64,000 nucleotides of DNA, taken from NCBI GenBank assembly GCA_020634115.1, contig JACKCH010000012.1, forward strand, positions 890,674 through 954,673, given 5' to 3'. Shown one piece after another: positions 8,778-15,646 of this stretch (its first letter is position 1; the number at the start of each line of letters is the position of its first letter). Both the position numbers and the translations under genes were made by a program. This DNA is from Anaerolineaceae bacterium (GTDB lineage Bacteria > Chloroflexota > Anaerolineae > Aggregatilineales > Phototrophicaceae). Below the pieces are notes generated by a model that worked only from the letters and a program-made list of their open reading frames with translations, had not been told where the DNA came from and searched no databases.

Positions 8778-9614
8778 CTAATACTTCCGCACCAGGGCTT
8801 TGTAGACCGGTGGCTGGCGATTCTGGATAAACTGGAACTCTTCACGGTACTTGCGCACTTCGTCCAGGTCAATCCGGGCGACAGCAAAACCTTCCAAGGG
8901 CGCGCCGGTTTCCGGGTCGGTTTCGCTGGCAAGCGAGGCGTGAATCTGCCCACGCGGGCCGACCACCATACTCTCGCCGCCAAAGTTGAGCGTAACATCC
9001 TCACCGATACGGTTGGCGGCCACCATGAAAATTGAGTTTTCATAAGCGCGAGCGCGAATATAGGTTTTCCACTCGTCAATGTGCGAGGCTTCCCAGTTCG
9101 CCATCACGCAGATAATTTCCGCGCCATCCAGCGCGAGGCTGCGGGCGACTTCTGGGAACGCCAGGTCATAGCCGACCATCAGGCCGATATTGCCGATTTC
9201 GGTAGGAATAATCGGGAGTTTGAAACCCTCACGAAAGGCCATGCGTTCTTCACCGCGAAGATGGATTTTGTTGTATACGTCGAGCAGTTCTCCATCCGGC
9301 CCGACCAGGATAGCCGAGTTATAAAGCACACTTTCGACCCGTTCCTTCGTGACCATACCAAAAGCGATATAGATACCATATTCGTTCGCCCGCTGTGCCA
9401 ACAGGTTGATCGTAGGGCCGGGAACACGCTGCGCGAGTTCGGTAAACCGCACCCCCAGCTCGTACCCGCTGGTGATGAGTTCCGGGAACACGATCAGGTC
9501 TACTTTTTGCTGCGAGGCGATCTTAGAAATGGTTTCGGTCATCTTGACCAGATTTTCTTCCGGTTCGCCCAGTTTGGGACTCATCTGAACGGTTGCTACC
9601 GTGATTTCGCGCAT
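8778..9614 (-). CDS. Carbon-nitrogen hydrolase (nitrilase) superfamily protein lacking the catalytic Cys
   Basis: The 278-residue protein covers the full nitrilase fold. The catalytic Glu is present in FPELITSGYE (Glu45) and the Lys in DVYNKIHLRGEE (Lys116). At the nucleophile elbow, where active members have G-x-x-x-C-Y-D-x-x-F-P-E, this protein reads GLMVGYDLAFPE, so residue 148 is Gly. I checked the codon on the minus strand (GGC). Without the Cys, amide hydrolysis by the known mechanism is not possible. It could be a pseudoenzyme with a binding or regulatory role, or a recently inactivated gene. Everything else looks intact, including the length and the C-terminal region, which argues against decay. 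Confidence 0.85.
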   Translation of the reverse strand: MREITVATVQMSPKLGEPEENLVKMTETISKIASQQKVDLIVFPELITSGYELGVRFTELAQRVPGPTINLLAQRANEYGIYIAFGMVTKERVESVLYNSAILVGPDGELLDVYNKIHLRGEERMAFREGFKLPIIPTEIGNIGLMVGYDLAFPEVARSLALDGAEIICVMANWEASHIDEWKTYIRARAYENSIFMVAANRIGEDVTLNFGGESMVVGPRGQIHASLASETDPETGAPLEGFAVARIDLDEVRKYREEFQFIQNRQPPVYKALVRKY

Positions 9615-9789
9615 AAACGATCATCCTTGTATCAAGAGCCGGTCACTATCTTATATACCCATTGTACCCTCAACTGCCATTTTACACGACCCACAGTTAA
9701 GCGTATTCATGTAATCTGATTGCAGGACAAAGGGCAGATCGCTATAATCGCACCTTTCTATTTTTCGGGGGATTTTGCCGGGAACTTTC

Positions 9790-9804
9790 TTGATCTCCGA
9801 TCAA
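9790..9804. promoter_or_regulatory. Perfect inverted repeat TTGATC-TCC-GATCAA upstream of the hydrolase gene
   Basis: A 6-3-6 perfect inverted repeat sits about 105 bases before the hydrolase ATG and just upstream of a TACAAT hexamer (9818-9823) that could be a -10 element. This is a plausible operator by position only. Confidence 0.35.
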
Positions 9805-9909
9805 TGATCTGGCTGGCTACAATGGGATAAGAGAGAGTTGCCATCAGTGTGAGTCCTGCTGCCTGCATATCAGTCCTTTATTTGTCAATTTTTTATGAGA
9901 GGGAGAAAA

Positions 9910-10752
9910 ATGAAACATTTGCGATGGTTAAAACTGATCGGGCTGGCGGGGGTGTTGAGCCTGCTGCTAGTGATTTCCAGTGTCGCGGCCCAGGAAGCAA
10001 CCTTACCCACGCCGACGGAGAGCGGTATGGCTCCGGTCAACAATATTGAAATGTACTATGCGACCTACGGCGACCCCACGAATACGCCGGTGGTGCTGCT
10101 GCACGGCGGGCTTGGGAATGCAGATTATTTCGTGAATCAGATTCCCGCCCTGGTCGAAGATTATTATGTAATTACGGCGGATAGTCGCGGGCATGGTCGT
10201 TCGACGATGTCAGAGCAGCAGATTGGTTATGCACTGATGGCGTCGGATGTCCTCGCGCTGATGGACTATCTCAAGATTGATGCGGCGAACCTGGTGGGGT
10301 GGAGCGATGGTGGCATCATTGGACTGTATATTGCCATCCATAATCCAGAACGCCTGATTAAACTCATTGCCTACGGTGCGAACTATATCCCGTCCGGTGT
10401 GCGAGCGGATGTGGGCGAAAGCGAACGGTTTAACACCTATATCGAAATGGCCGCCGGGGATTACCTAAAACTGTCACCCACGCCCGATGGCTTCGATGCG
10501 TTTTTGGCAAATATCGGCAATATGTGGGCAACCGAGCCGAATTTCACCTCGGAAGAACTCAACGGGATTACGACACCAACCCTGATTCTGGATGGCATGG
10601 AAGAAGAAGCGATTTACCCTGAACATGCCCTGGAAATGGCGAAGCTCATCCCAACGGCGGACCTGCTGCTGATGGGTGGTATTGGTCACTTTGCAATGTG
10701 GGATAAAACCGAGGCGTTCAATCACATTCTGCTGGACTACCTCGGCCAATAA
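9910..10752 (+). CDS. Secreted alpha/beta hydrolase
   Basis: The product (280 residues from 9910) starts with a classical signal peptide: basic MKHLRWLK, a hydrophobic core, and an AQ cleavage region near residues 27-28. The mature part is an alpha/beta hydrolase with the oxyanion motif HGG (65-67), the nucleophile elbow GWSDGG (Ser132), an acidic cluster at 231-233 that may supply the acid, and His260 in GIGHFAMWD. The family includes esterases, peptidases and lactonases; the substrate is not evident. The ATG at 9910 has GAGAGGGAG just upstream, so it is preferred to the ATG five codons earlier. The gene is monocistronic and followed by a terminator. Confidence 0.88.
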   Translation: MKHLRWLKLIGLAGVLSLLLVISSVAAQEATLPTPTESGMAPVNNIEMYYATYGDPTNTPVVLLHGGLGNADYFVNQIPALVEDYYVITADSRGHGRSTMSEQQIGYALMASDVLALMDYLKIDAANLVGWSDGGIIGLYIAIHNPERLIKLIAYGANYIPSGVRADVGESERFNTYIEMAAGDYLKLSPTPDGFDAFLANIGNMWATEPNFTSEELNGITTPTLILDGMEEEAIYPEHALEMAKLIPTADLLLMGGIGHFAMWDKTEAFNHILLDYLGQ

Positions 10753-10808
10753 TACGTTCCGTTGAATCCGGTGTATTCACCGGGTATTCACTGAACGAGA
10801 CTTGCTCT

Positions 10809-10856
10809 GAACTCCCTTCTCCCTTATATTCGGGTGGAGCGGGGAGTTCTGTTTTT
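10809..10856 (+). terminator. Terminator of the secreted hydrolase gene
   Basis: GAACTCCC and GGGAGTTC form an outer 8-bp stem around a 25-base loop that can pair internally (CCC with GGG), followed by TGTTTTT on the plus strand, about 57 bases after the hydrolase stop. Confidence 0.65.
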
Positions 10857-10932
10857 GCTACCCCTCCCCTGTTGTGATGAACACACCCTATAATGAGGGT
10901 ATTGGATTGGCTGTAGATGCGAGGTACTTCCT

Positions 10933-12000
10933 ATGCTGCGTATTTTATCTTCGGTCGTGTTGCTCTGCTTATTGATGAGCATCGTCGCCGCTCAGACTAA
11001 CCCGACTCCGGTCACACTGAACCCCGACGACCCCCGCCCGGCGGTATGTGCCGCGCCATCGCTGCCAAACTTCACCGCACATATTGTCCGCCCGGGTGAA
11101 CGGTTAGTGGACTTACTCCGGGGGACAAGTGGATTTAGCCTGACGCAAATCGCAGCGTTGAACTGCCTGGACGACCCGGCAGCGCTACCAATCGGCGCGG
11201 TGATCTGGCTGCCACGCAGCGCGCCCGACCTGATTACCGCACCACCATTCGACTCCGACCCAACGACCGACACGGTGGAAATCCTCTCATTTGCCGCGAG
11301 CAGCCCCACAACCAATAATGAGGCCGGAATCTCATTCAATTGGGAGGCGGTTGGCACGGTGGCTTACTTTTACTCCTGCCCGCTAGCGTCAGAAGCGCCG
11401 TGTCCGCGCCCGGTAGACGCAAATCCCGTCCCGTTGACCTATACCACGCCGGTTTTCGGCGGATTCCTCGCTGCCGGGCCGGTGCGCTACCGCCTGGAAG
11501 TGGTGGATGGTGAGGCAGTCGCCACTCAGGATGTGACGGTGAATATCACCTGCGCGCAGGCCGTGCTGGGCATTTTCAGCGATTACCAGGTCTGCCCCTC
11601 TGCCGCGCCGCTATACACGTCTGCTGCCTGGCAGCCCTTTGAGAGTGGAGTCATGATCTGGTGGTCGGATACGCTGCAAATCTGGGTGTTGAACAGCGCC
11701 GACCACAGTGTGCGGGTTTATGATGACACCTACCAGGAAGGCGACCCCGACCCAACCGACCAGGCTCCCGAAGGCCTCATCACGCCGGTACGCGGTTTCG
11801 GCAAGCTATGGGCAGCACTAGGCGGCGCGGAGTCCCCCCTGGGATGGGCACTTTCGCCAGAGATTGGCTATCAGGTCGCCCGCCAGCCTGCCGGGGATGT
11901 ATCCTACACGACCTATTTACGCGGGCCGGACGAGAACGTCTACGCGGTTACTTTTGTGCCGGGGCAGGATGCCGGATTCTGGCTGGCGTTATCCGAATAA
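10933..12000 (+). CDS. Secreted LysM-domain protein
   Basis: The 355-residue protein has a cleavable signal peptide (residues 1-20, ending AQ) and then a divergent LysM domain at about 49-93 (AHIVRPGERLVDLLRGTSG through PIGAVIWLP), preceded by a short Pro-rich stretch. LysM domains bind peptidoglycan or related glycans. The middle and C-terminal parts (about 105-355) have no family I recognise; they contain Cys residues (PLASEAPCPRP, QVCPSAAP) and aromatic-rich strands, with a final W/G-rich region (ALGGAESPLGWALSP) of the kind seen in bacterial repeat domains that follow LGFP-type sequences. A TATAAT at 10889-10894 could be the -10. A TPR gene follows 32 bp downstream on the same strand. Confidence 0.8.
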   Translation: MLRILSSVVLLCLLMSIVAAQTNPTPVTLNPDDPRPAVCAAPSLPNFTAHIVRPGERLVDLLRGTSGFSLTQIAALNCLDDPAALPIGAVIWLPRSAPDLITAPPFDSDPTTDTVEILSFAASSPTTNNEAGISFNWEAVGTVAYFYSCPLASEAPCPRPVDANPVPLTYTTPVFGGFLAAGPVRYRLEVVDGEAVATQDVTVNITCAQAVLGIFSDYQVCPSAAPLYTSAAWQPFESGVMIWWSDTLQIWVLNSADHSVRVYDDTYQEGDPDPTDQAPEGLITPVRGFGKLWAALGGAESPLGWALSPEIGYQVARQPAGDVSYTTYLRGPDENVYAVTFVPGQDAGFWLALSE

Positions 12001-12032
12001 GACGATAAATGCATTGAGAAAGGATGCCTGAT

Positions 12033-12578
12033 ATGGCACGCCTGACACAGCGAATCGGCTTCACCCGTTACGAAGCGGACGAGCATTACAGGTTGGCGCT
12101 GGACGCCTACCGCAAGAATCGCTTTGACACCGCGATCATGCACATGAACGATGCCATTGCACTCTTGCCGTCCAAAGCAGAATACTACGCGACGCGCGGG
12201 TTTTTCTATCTGGAAGATGATGTACCCGACAAAGCTTTGTTGGATTTTGAAAAGGCGCTCAAGATTAACCGTCTCGAAATGCTGGCGCATTACGGGCGGG
12301 GTGTGATTGCTTATAAAGATGGCAATATCGAGGAGGCACTGGCGCACTTCATGGACGCCTACAAAGCCGCCCCCAAGCGCCCGGAGACCCTGTATTACCT
12401 GGCGCTGATCCACCACCGGCAGCACCTTAATGCCGCCGCGAAACAGTGGATGGAATTAGCTCAGGCCGGATTTGACGCCGCCGGTGATAAACGCAAAAGT
12501 GATTCCGCCCGCTGGCTTAAGGAAATCGAGAAGGCGTTGGACGTGCAATCACTACCAGGGGCGCAGCGGGAATTGTGA
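12033..12578 (+). CDS. TPR-repeat protein
   Basis: The 181-residue cytoplasmic protein carries about four consecutive tetratricopeptide repeats, for example HYRLALDAYRKNRFDTAIMH, YYATRGFFYLEDDVPDKALL, AHYGRGVIAYKDGNIEEALA and a last degenerate one. The 34-residue period is regular. The ATG at 12033 is preferred to the one nine bases earlier because AAAGGA then lies eight bases upstream. It follows the LysM gene closely, so the two may be co-transcribed, but no functional link is visible. Confidence 0.8.
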   Translation: MARLTQRIGFTRYEADEHYRLALDAYRKNRFDTAIMHMNDAIALLPSKAEYYATRGFFYLEDDVPDKALLDFEKALKINRLEMLAHYGRGVIAYKDGNIEEALAHFMDAYKAAPKRPETLYYLALIHHRQHLNAAAKQWMELAQAGFDAAGDKRKSDSARWLKEIEKALDVQSLPGAQREL

Positions 12579-12586
12579 TAGTCAGA

Positions 12587-13381
12587 TCACACATCCAACA
12601 GCATACGCACATTCAAGCCCCAGGCCAGCCACAGCGATCGTAAGAATCGCTTCAGTTGAACCACCGTCCGGTCATCGTCTGGCTCAGTTTTTAACAGGAA
12701 GGGGTATCGTTCCAGGGCGTCTTCCGGCGAGTCGGATAGGTGCATGATTTCATCCGCTTCCAGGTCGCGGGGAATCGCATTCAGGAACACCAGCAGCATC
12801 GCCGCATAGGACGGGCGAAGGTGTCCCGAAAGAAACAGCATTTCAAACAGGTTGTCACTGGTGACTTTGAACTCACCAAACAACCGTTCTGAAGCGGTTT
12901 CCGCTTCAAACAACCTGCCGGTAGCCCGCAAAGCCTGGAGCGTTTCCTCCTGTTTCCCCACATGCGTCATCGCCTGCCTGAGCAGCAACCACGCCAACGG
13001 TTCGCGGTTAGGAGGGAGCTGCTTCAGCAGCCAGTCTTCGCCTTGTTTGGACAGCGGATATTCAACCTGCGCCATGCAGCCAAATGCCTGGCCGGTGTTA
13101 TTGGCCGGACAACCGTAACAGTGATCCTCCAATGGCGTGAGTTCCTCGGCGGCATCCAGGATGTCCTGGGCGATCAGCACTTTAGTTTCCTGCTCGCCCG
13201 CCGGGGTAGATTGGGTGAATTCAAACCCAATCTGACTGGCCGGGCGGGTATCACCCTGTTCGCGATAGGCAGCGATCACCGCCTCAGCCCGCGCTCGCCC
13301 CTTAAGGCGTTCCAGAATACCCGCCACACCTAATTTCTGTTTAGGAATACATTGATAGTCAATAACGTAGTCAACTGCCAT
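12587..13381 (-). CDS. Conserved hypothetical protein with a Cys cluster
   Basis: I do not recognise this 264-residue family. It begins with a strand-rich segment (AVDYVIDYQCIPKQKLG), then a helix rich in Arg and Ala, and at residues 87-102 a compact motif HCYGCPANNTGQAFGC, that is His-Cys-x2-Cys-x10-Cys, which could bind zinc or an Fe-S cluster. The C-terminal half is helical. No signal peptide or membrane segment is seen. The ATG at 13381 has AGGAAAAG upstream. It lies 30 bp downstream of another small unknown gene on the same strand and is convergent with the TPR gene, with an 8-bp gap. Confidence 0.65.
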   Translation of the reverse strand: MAVDYVIDYQCIPKQKLGVAGILERLKGRARAEAVIAAYREQGDTRPASQIGFEFTQSTPAGEQETKVLIAQDILDAAEELTPLEDHCYGCPANNTGQAFGCMAQVEYPLSKQGEDWLLKQLPPNREPLAWLLLRQAMTHVGKQEETLQALRATGRLFEAETASERLFGEFKVTSDNLFEMLFLSGHLRPSYAAMLLVFLNAIPRDLEADEIMHLSDSPEDALERYPFLLKTEPDDDRTVVQLKRFLRSLWLAWGLNVRMLLDV

Positions 13382-13411
13382 TTCTATCTTTTCCTGTTGG
13401 AAATCGTATTT

Positions 13412-13699
13412 TTAGTGATTCAAAGCCTGTACCGCCCGGAGAAGCAGCATCTGGCAGCAGGTATCCAGGTGATAACTCAGTTCCATTTGCCCGGTTTCGC
13501 GGCTGTAAGTGGCAGTCACCACCACACGCGGGTCACGGTCATGCTCATCACAGTGGACATCAACCAGCTTATGCGTGACCTGCTGCCGTATTTGCTCGCC
13601 GGTATGCAGCAGCGTCTCGGTAAGTTCGTAGTCCTCTTCCAACTCATCCACATTGACGGGCTGATCGTCAATCTCATACTGGATATCAATCTCAACCAT
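13412..13699 (-). CDS. Small acidic protein, unknown function
   Basis: The 95-residue product is strongly acidic near its N terminus (DDQPVNVDELEEDYELTE) and has a strand-rich second half (RVVVTATYSRETGQMELSYH). No family is recognised. I start it at the ATG at 13699, where GAGG lies upstream; the longer open frame runs into the tRNA-Leu terminator and is not coding. It precedes the Cys-cluster gene by 30 bp on the same strand, suggesting a two-gene unit. Confidence 0.6.
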   Translation of the reverse strand: MVEIDIQYEIDDQPVNVDELEEDYELTETLLHTGEQIRQQVTHKLVDVHCDEHDRDPRVVVTATYSRETGQMELSYHLDTCCQMLLLRAVQALNH

Positions 13700-13737
13700 G
13701 TTCTTGCCTCGGTATCGAAAAAACACATGGACGGGGG

Positions 13738-13765
13738 AACAAAAAAGCGCCAGAAACGGCGCTTT
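13738..13765 (-). terminator. Terminator of tRNA-Leu
   Basis: On the minus strand AAAGCGCC, loop GTTTCT, GGCGCTTT is a perfect 8-bp stem running into a T-tract. It begins six bases after the tRNA 3' end. Confidence 0.88.
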
Positions 13766-13770
13766 CAGGT

Positions 13771-13853
13771 TGGGGCAGGTGGGACTCGAACCCACACGTC
13801 CGTAAGGACAGAAGTTTTTAAGACTTCGGCGTCTGCCATTCCGCCACTGCCCC
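13771..13853 (-). tRNA. tRNA-Leu(UAA)
   Basis: The 83-base sequence on the minus strand folds as a class II tRNA. The acceptor GGGGCAG pairs with CTGCCCC, with A as discriminator. The anticodon arm is GAAGT-CTTAAAA-ACTTC, giving anticodon TAA (Leu codon TTA). The T arm is GTGGG-TTCGAGT-CCCAC, and a long variable arm (TGTCCTTACGGACG) is present as expected for Leu. No CCA is encoded. Confidence 0.97.
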
Positions 13854-13962
13854 GCCTTGCTTGAACTTCAGTGTAGCATCAGGGGAGATCAGCGTCAACT
13901 GCCGAACCGCCCTGACTACTCACATCAGACAGGTCGGATTAGCCAAACAGTTTCACCTATGG

Positions 13963-14997
13963 TTAGTAGACCTGAACCAGGTTTATATCCCCATAGATTG
14001 AAACATAGGGCGCGTAAATCCAACCGACAACCCCTTCGTACCGCACAAGAAACCAGAAGTTATTCCCACCCTGGATAGTACGCCCCAGGATTTCGACTTC
14101 CCCACCCCAGGGAATCTGGCTCAGGCGCGTGGTGCGCTGGCTGGGGCGCACACGGAAGTTCATAACCGAACGCGGCGCACCCATGACGCCCGTGCTAGTG
14201 GGGTTATCCAACTGCTGGAAAATCGTCGTTTCTACCGGCACACTGTTCGGGTCGCCGGTGATTTCCAGGTAGCGCCCTGAAACCCATCCGGTTTTATCGC
14301 CCAGGGTGATTTTAAACCAGGTATAAGTGCCTTCATCGTTATTACGAGCAATGGGCGTGTAAGCCGTGCCAGGCCGCGCCACTCCAATGAGCGATGCACC
14401 CAGATAGGGGCCAGTCCGTAGCGACAGACCACGTACATTCACGACCTGTACCGTCAGCGCTGGCACGGCGGTATACACCGGAGAAGGCGTGATTCCTGGT
14501 TGTGGAGTGGTGCTTGTTCCCTGCAAAAACCATTGGAACTGGACAATGGCCTGGTCAATCCCCTCGAAATACTCCACCGTGAGGGTATGGCTACCAGCCG
14601 TCATCGTCCGCGTGAAGGTATCGGTGGTTAAGGCCCGCCCGATAAACTGATCGAGAACGACCACACCATCTATGAAGATGCGAATTCCGTCATCCGATGC
14701 CGCAACAAACTCGTATGTGCCGTCCACGAAAGTCTGAACTGAAGTGAAACGTGCGGAAAATTGGTCGGTCTGGGATAGGACTGTCACACCATTCACTATC
14801 GGTGCGCCTGCTCCCCAGTTAAAGTTAATTCCGTTAATCCCGGTGACGGAAGTCGGCGTGCCGGTCAGATTGGGGTCTGTGTAAAATGTAGCTGACCAAT
14901 TGATACCGTATTCAGCCTGAACCCCCATGCCGGGCAGCAGTACCAACGCTAACAATAATCCCGCCAGCGTCACCCACCAGTGTGTATAGCGTCGCAT
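13963..14997 (-). CDS. Secreted PA14-domain protein with two SH3b repeats
   Basis: The 344-residue protein has a signal peptide (about 1-28). A PA14-type beta domain follows (about 30-160), recognisable by WSATFYTDPNLTGTP, FSARFTSVQTFVDGTYEF, DDGIRIFIDGVVVLD and SHTLTVEYFEG. PA14 domains usually bind carbohydrates. The C-terminal half holds two SH3b-like repeats (about 175-250 and 265-344), each with a NVRGLSLRTGPYLGAS- or NFRVRPSQRTTR-type start and a GWVSGRYLEI- or GWIYAPYVSI-type end. The combination suggests a cell-surface glycan-binding protein. The ATG at 14997 has GGGGAAAA upstream. Confidence 0.88.
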   Translation of the reverse strand: MRRYTHWWVTLAGLLLALVLLPGMGVQAEYGINWSATFYTDPNLTGTPTSVTGINGINFNWGAGAPIVNGVTVLSQTDQFSARFTSVQTFVDGTYEFVAASDDGIRIFIDGVVVLDQFIGRALTTDTFTRTMTAGSHTLTVEYFEGIDQAIVQFQWFLQGTSTTPQPGITPSPVYTAVPALTVQVVNVRGLSLRTGPYLGASLIGVARPGTAYTPIARNNDEGTYTWFKITLGDKTGWVSGRYLEITGDPNSVPVETTIFQQLDNPTSTGVMGAPRSVMNFRVRPSQRTTRLSQIPWGGEVEILGRTIQGGNNFWFLVRYEGVVGWIYAPYVSIYGDINLVQVY

Positions 14998-15267
14998 AAT
15001 CTTTTCCCCGCTCGTATAATACGCATCTGCAAGGGTATCTACCCTTGAATCACATAATCACAGTTTACAATTTTCCCATTATTATAGACTCTCTGCGGCG
15101 ATTCCGGTACAGGACATTGGTAGATCGTCCGGCAAACGATGGCAACGGTGATAAATTGCCGGAAATTTCGTGCAACTCTGCGCTGCCCATCCGCGTATAG
15201 GGTAGTGTACAGTGAATGTAAGACACACCAAGCATCTGCAAGCTGCAAGCGATAAGGAGAGCAATCC

Positions 15268-15573
15268 ATGTCTGAAGAAAAAACCACCAACGAAGAAACA
15301 ACCGTCGAAGAAAAGAAGACCTTCACCGAGGAACTGGAAGTGGCCGGAAATCAGTTAGTAGACCGTGTGCAGGAAATGGTCAAGCAGGGCAACGTGCGGC
15401 GCATTATCATCAAGAACCCGGAAGATGATGTCCTGCTGGAAATGTCCCTGACCGTTGGCGCAGTCGCCGGTGGTGTGCTGGCACTGGGCGCCCCCTGGCT
15501 GGCGGCGCTGGGTGCAATCGCCGCGCTGATCGCCCGCGTGAAAATTGAAATCATTCGGGAAGAAGTTGAATAG
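15268..15573 (+). CDS. DUF4342 domain protein
   Basis: The 101-residue protein has a charged, Glu/Thr-rich N terminus and then the DUF4342 pattern: TEELEVAGNQLVDRVQEMVK, GNVRRIIIKNPEDDVLLEM, and a hydrophobic segment (about 60-85, TVGAVAGGVLALGAPWLAAL) that is probably membrane-inserted. The family is of unknown function and is often small and membrane-associated. AAGGAGAG at good spacing supports the ATG at 15268. A terminator follows at once, so the gene is monocistronic. Confidence 0.85.
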   Translation: MSEEKTTNEETTVEEKKTFTEELEVAGNQLVDRVQEMVKQGNVRRIIIKNPEDDVLLEMSLTVGAVAGGVLALGAPWLAALGAIAALIARVKIEIIREEVE

Positions 15574-15606
15574 ACTTCCTCCCCGGCTCGCACTGAGCCA
15601 GTCCTG

Positions 15607-15636
15607 AGGGCGCAGCAGATTTGCCGCGCCCTTTTT
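15607..15636 (+). terminator. Terminator of the DUF4342 gene
   Basis: AGGGCGC pairs with GCGCCCT around a 12-base loop, followed by TTTT, 34 bases after the stop. Confidence 0.8.
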
Positions 15637-15646
15637 GGTTATCCCT

